Below, one piece after another: positions 61,770 to 64,000 of a stretch of DNA of 64,000 nucleotides (its first letter is position 1; every line of letters starts with the position of its first letter). The notes under the pieces are model-generated. The model was not told the DNA's origin and ran no database searches. It saw only the letters and a program-made list of their open reading frames with translations. The stretch lies in contig JAYQSP010000001.1 of assembly GCA_038146925.1 (NCBI GenBank), forward strand, positions 186,001 through 250,000, given 5' to 3'. Position numbers and translations under genes: made by a program. Origin of the DNA: UBA830 sp038146925. Its GTDB lineage: Bacteria; Pseudomonadota; Alphaproteobacteria; MPNO01; UBA830.

Positions 61770-62879
61770 ATGCAAACAGGCCGTCGCCGGGACGGCAGTC
61801 AGAACGCCAGTACGGACGACGAGGAGCTGGAAGACCGCAAGGCGCGCAAGATCGGGCTGACCCGGCCGGAGATCGCGGTTCTGCTGGCCTATGCGAAGAT
61901 GACGTTATACCAGGACCTTCTGGACAGCGACGTGCCGGACGATCCCTGGCTGGTGCGCGACATCGGGCTGTATTTTCCGCCGCTCTTGACCAAGAAGTAT
62001 CATGACTACCTGGTAAACCACCGGCTGCGTCGCGAAATTACCGCGACCTATATTACCAACAGTCTCATCAACCGGGCCGGACCGACGTTCATCAACGACC
62101 TGATGGACGAAACCGGCGCGACCCCGGCGCGCATCGCGCGGGCCTATCTGATCTGCCGGCGGGTGTTCGCCCTGCGCCAGTACTGGGCCGCGATTGAGGC
62201 GCTGGACAACGTGATACCCGCGTCGGTTCAGACGGAACTGAATCTCGCCATCCTCAATCTGATCAAACGCGGCACCGTATGGTTCATCGAAAAATCCGGC
62301 CGCACGCTGGATGTCGAACAGTCGGTGCGGACATTCGAGCCGGGTATCGCCGAGCTGTCGAAATCCGTCGGCAAGTATCTTTCCGAGGAACTCACCCGCG
62401 ATGTCGAGAACGATACCGCTTCGTACCGGGACAAGAACGTGCCCGAAAAGCTCGCCCGCGGCGTCGCACAGCTGGAGGTCCTGTTTGCCGGGTGTGACAT
62501 CGTCCGGATCGCGCAGCGGGGCGGCGAAATCGTCGGCGACACGGCCAAAGCCTATTACGCAATCGGCGCGCGTTTCGGTTTCGACTGGCTGCGCAGCATC
62601 GCCGATGGAATCAGTGCGGAAAACGAATGGCAGTCGATGGCGGTGTCGGCCATGGTCGACGAGCTGTACGACCAGCAGGCGCGTCTGACCGGTCGGATCA
62701 TCGATACCGCCGGCGGCGCCATGGCTGTCGATGGCGTTCTGGAAGCATGGGAGGATGCGCACGATCACGACGTGTCGCGCGTCAATCAGACCCTGCAGGA
62801 TCTGCGCCGCGCCGACAGCATCGATCTCGCCATGCTGTCGGTCGCCACCCGTCACATCCGGGCGCTGATCGAAGGGTAG
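61770..62879 (+). pseudogene. C-terminal fragment of NAD-specific glutamate dehydrogenase (large, GDH2 type)
   Basis: 369 codons corresponding to the last quarter of the ~1600-residue large GDH: IGLTRPEIAVLLAYAKMTLY, YHDYLVNHRLRREITATYITN, INRAGPTFINDLMDETGATP, IEALDNVIPASVQTELNLAI and the helical C-terminus to ATRHIRALIEG. The catalytic dehydrogenase domain is absent, and the preceding 90 bp hold no further GDH coding sequence. Family similarity begins around residue 12, so the ATG is fortuitous. A remnant left by a deletion or rearrangement, though the remaining part has no internal stops. Confidence 0.85.
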
Positions 62880-62992
62880 CTTCTTCTTTTCCGTTACGGT
62901 TCTTTCCCCCTCCCGGCCACCCGTTGCGACAATCCCGTGGGTGGCGGAGAGGGGTAAAGCGCCGGAGCCGCTATCGCGTAAGCGCCAAAAAG

Positions 62993-63541
62993 CTATGCCG
63001 CGTTGGCGCTTTCCGCCCGGATCGTCTTCACCGTCTTGTGCTTCAGGTTATATGACTTGCGGTCGATGCCATCGAGATCGACGCCGGTGACGCGGACGAA
63101 GCGCGCATTGTCAGGATACTCGATCGAATGGATAACGCCGGGATTGAAAAGCCCCACCTGGCCGGGATCCAGCCGGTATTCGCTGGTCTGTTCCAGCGAA
63201 ATGTCCTCGTCGTCGGACCCGTCGACGGTTCGGTCCCATTCGCGCATGATGGTGTGTCCGGTCGCCTGGCCGTAAATTGCCCAGGACGCGCCGTGATCGT
63301 GCGGCGGCGACATGGTGCCTTCGCCCATCACGTGGGACAGCACCACCGCGCCTGTGGTCGGATCCTCGTTCAGCTTGTAGACGCCCACCGGCTTGTCGGG
63401 TCCGCAGAACTGTTCGATGAAGGTCTCGTTCGCCAGCAGCTGTTCCAGTTTCCGGCGCACTTTCTCGCGCCCGTCGGCGTTGTTCTCGGCGACCAGAATG
63501 TCGTGAATCTCGGCGCAAAAATCCTGCAATGTGTAGCTCAT
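62993..63541 (-). CDS. Cupin-fold metal-dependent protein (cysteine dioxygenase-like)
   Basis: 182 residues, double-stranded beta-helix. The metal motif is SPPHDHGASWAIYGQATGHT, with HxH and the conserved aromatic/Gly pattern, and the second cupin motif is VGLFNPGVIHSIEY. It resembles COG5553-type predicted metal-dependent enzymes related to cysteine dioxygenase. The substrate is unknown; homology to thiol dioxygenases is plausible but not proved. Convergent with the GDH fragment; a GC-rich imperfect hairpin (GCCACCC/GGGTGGC, about 62916-62945) lies between them. Confidence 0.8.
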   Translation of the reverse strand: MSYTLQDFCAEIHDILVAENNADGREKVRRKLEQLLANETFIEQFCGPDKPVGVYKLNEDPTTGAVVLSHVMGEGTMSPPHDHGASWAIYGQATGHTIMREWDRTVDGSDDEDISLEQTSEYRLDPGQVGLFNPGVIHSIEYPDNARFVRVTGVDLDGIDRKSYNLKHKTVKTIRAESANAA

Positions 63542-63650
63542 GGCGCTCTCCCTATATGTGTGGTTCGACAGGTATCATAACGGCGGGAAAACGCGCGAGA
63601 AAGACAAACGGGGTAGGTTACCGTCTGTTGCGGGTGGTAGGGTGCTCCGC

Positions 63651-64000
63651 ATGATTTCTCCAGCCCCTGCCGACGATAATTCCCTGCGCCGCGCCCGCAT
63701 CGCCTGGTGCGTTTACGACTGGGCGAACTCGGCGTTTCCGACCGTGATCGTGACGTTCGTGTTTTCCGCCTATTTCGCGACCGCCGTCGCCGAGAACCGG
63801 GATATCGGCACCCAGCAATGGAGCCAGGCGCTGGCCGTGTCCGGGCTTGTGATTGCCGTTCTCAGCCCGGTCTTCGGCGCCATTGCCGACCAGACGGGGC
63901 GCCGCAAACCCTGGCTCGCCGCCTGTTCGGCGATCACCATCGTAGCTGCCGCGCTGTTGTGGTACGCGCGCCCCGATGCGGATTATGCGCTCTATGCCCT
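63651..64000 (+). CDS. MFS transporter, Atg22/UMF1 type, N-terminal part (window edge)
   Basis: 116 codons visible. RRARIAWCVYDWANSAFPTV is the hallmark start of the UMF1/Atg22-like MFS family, followed by TVIVTFVFSAYFATAVAENR and the TM2/loop motif VLSPVFGAIADQTGRRKPW, the MFS motif A region. Substrate unknown; yeast Atg22 exports amino acids from the vacuole. The rest lies to the right of the window. Confidence 0.9.
   Translation, partial: MISPAPADDNSLRRARIAWCVYDWANSAFPTVIVTFVFSAYFATAVAENRDIGTQQWSQALAVSGLVIAVLSPVFGAIADQTGRRKPWLAACSAITIVAAALLWYARPDADYALYA

Overview
The window looks like chromosome of a high-GC alphaproteobacterium, most probably Rhodospirillales-like. The evidence is gene order and gene families: DUF3576 lipoprotein-leuS-lptE-holA; dapC-like aminotransferase-ftsK-lolA-xthA; a TIGR02001 porin-glnK-amtB operon; and ubiH-DUF971-Trm112-LON-ybbN-proX. 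No rRNA operon or CRISPR array is visible. This assignment is inference from recognised families; no database search was possible.

Layout. 1-8.7 kb: leuS/lptE/holA block, porin with a clear terminator, YggS, an L,D-transpeptidase and an orphan response regulator. 8.7-12.5 kb: two short-chain dehydrogenases (one without the usual catalytic residues), a beta-lactamase-fold hydrolase, a methyltransferase and the remnant of a class III adenylate cyclase. 12.6-25.3 kb: one minus-strand run of eleven genes, mostly joined by 4-bp stop/start overlaps. It combines four glycosyltransferases, a histidine phosphatase, a polysaccharide deacetylase, an unknown membrane protein and a complete oligopeptide-type ABC importer. 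A perfect TGTGA-N6-TCACA (CRP-type) site lies in the divergent region between this run and a plus-strand gene for a highly modified ABC exporter, which is followed by a cyclic-nucleotide-binding-domain protein. 28.7-45.3 kb: housekeeping genes including a copper-type P-ATPase, exonuclease III, LolA, FtsK, aminotransferase, ammonium transport and PII, ubiquinone hydroxylase and thioredoxin/TPR.

45.39-60.09 kb is an integrated genomic island. It entered a tRNA-Gly(GCC) gene; the 3' 67 bp of that tRNA locus are repeated exactly at the far end. A tyrosine integrase sits just inside the tRNA end. The island is visibly richer in A+T than its flanks and in advanced decay: the integrase, DUF763 protein, P4-type primase, stomatin-like protein, GIY-YIG nuclease, Sel1 protein, a VWA-like protein and a membrane coiled-coil protein all carry frameshifts or stops, while most flanking chromosomal genes are intact. 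Still open are an XRE repressor/ImmA protease pair, a radical SAM protein coupled to DUF763, an SNase-like protein, a CPXCG protein and several small ORFs. The 8-mer AGTATACA occurs in front of XRE, DUF763 and the primase, suggesting one repressor controls all three transcription units.

60.1-64 kb: right flank with a truncated ORF, an unrecognised polytopic membrane protein, a C-terminal fragment of the large NAD-glutamate dehydrogenase, a cupin and the start of an Atg22/UMF1-type MFS transporter. The strongest candidates for undescribed biology are the DUF763-radical SAM cassette, the eleven-gene glycosyltransferase/ABC operon and the adjacent degenerate ABC exporter.
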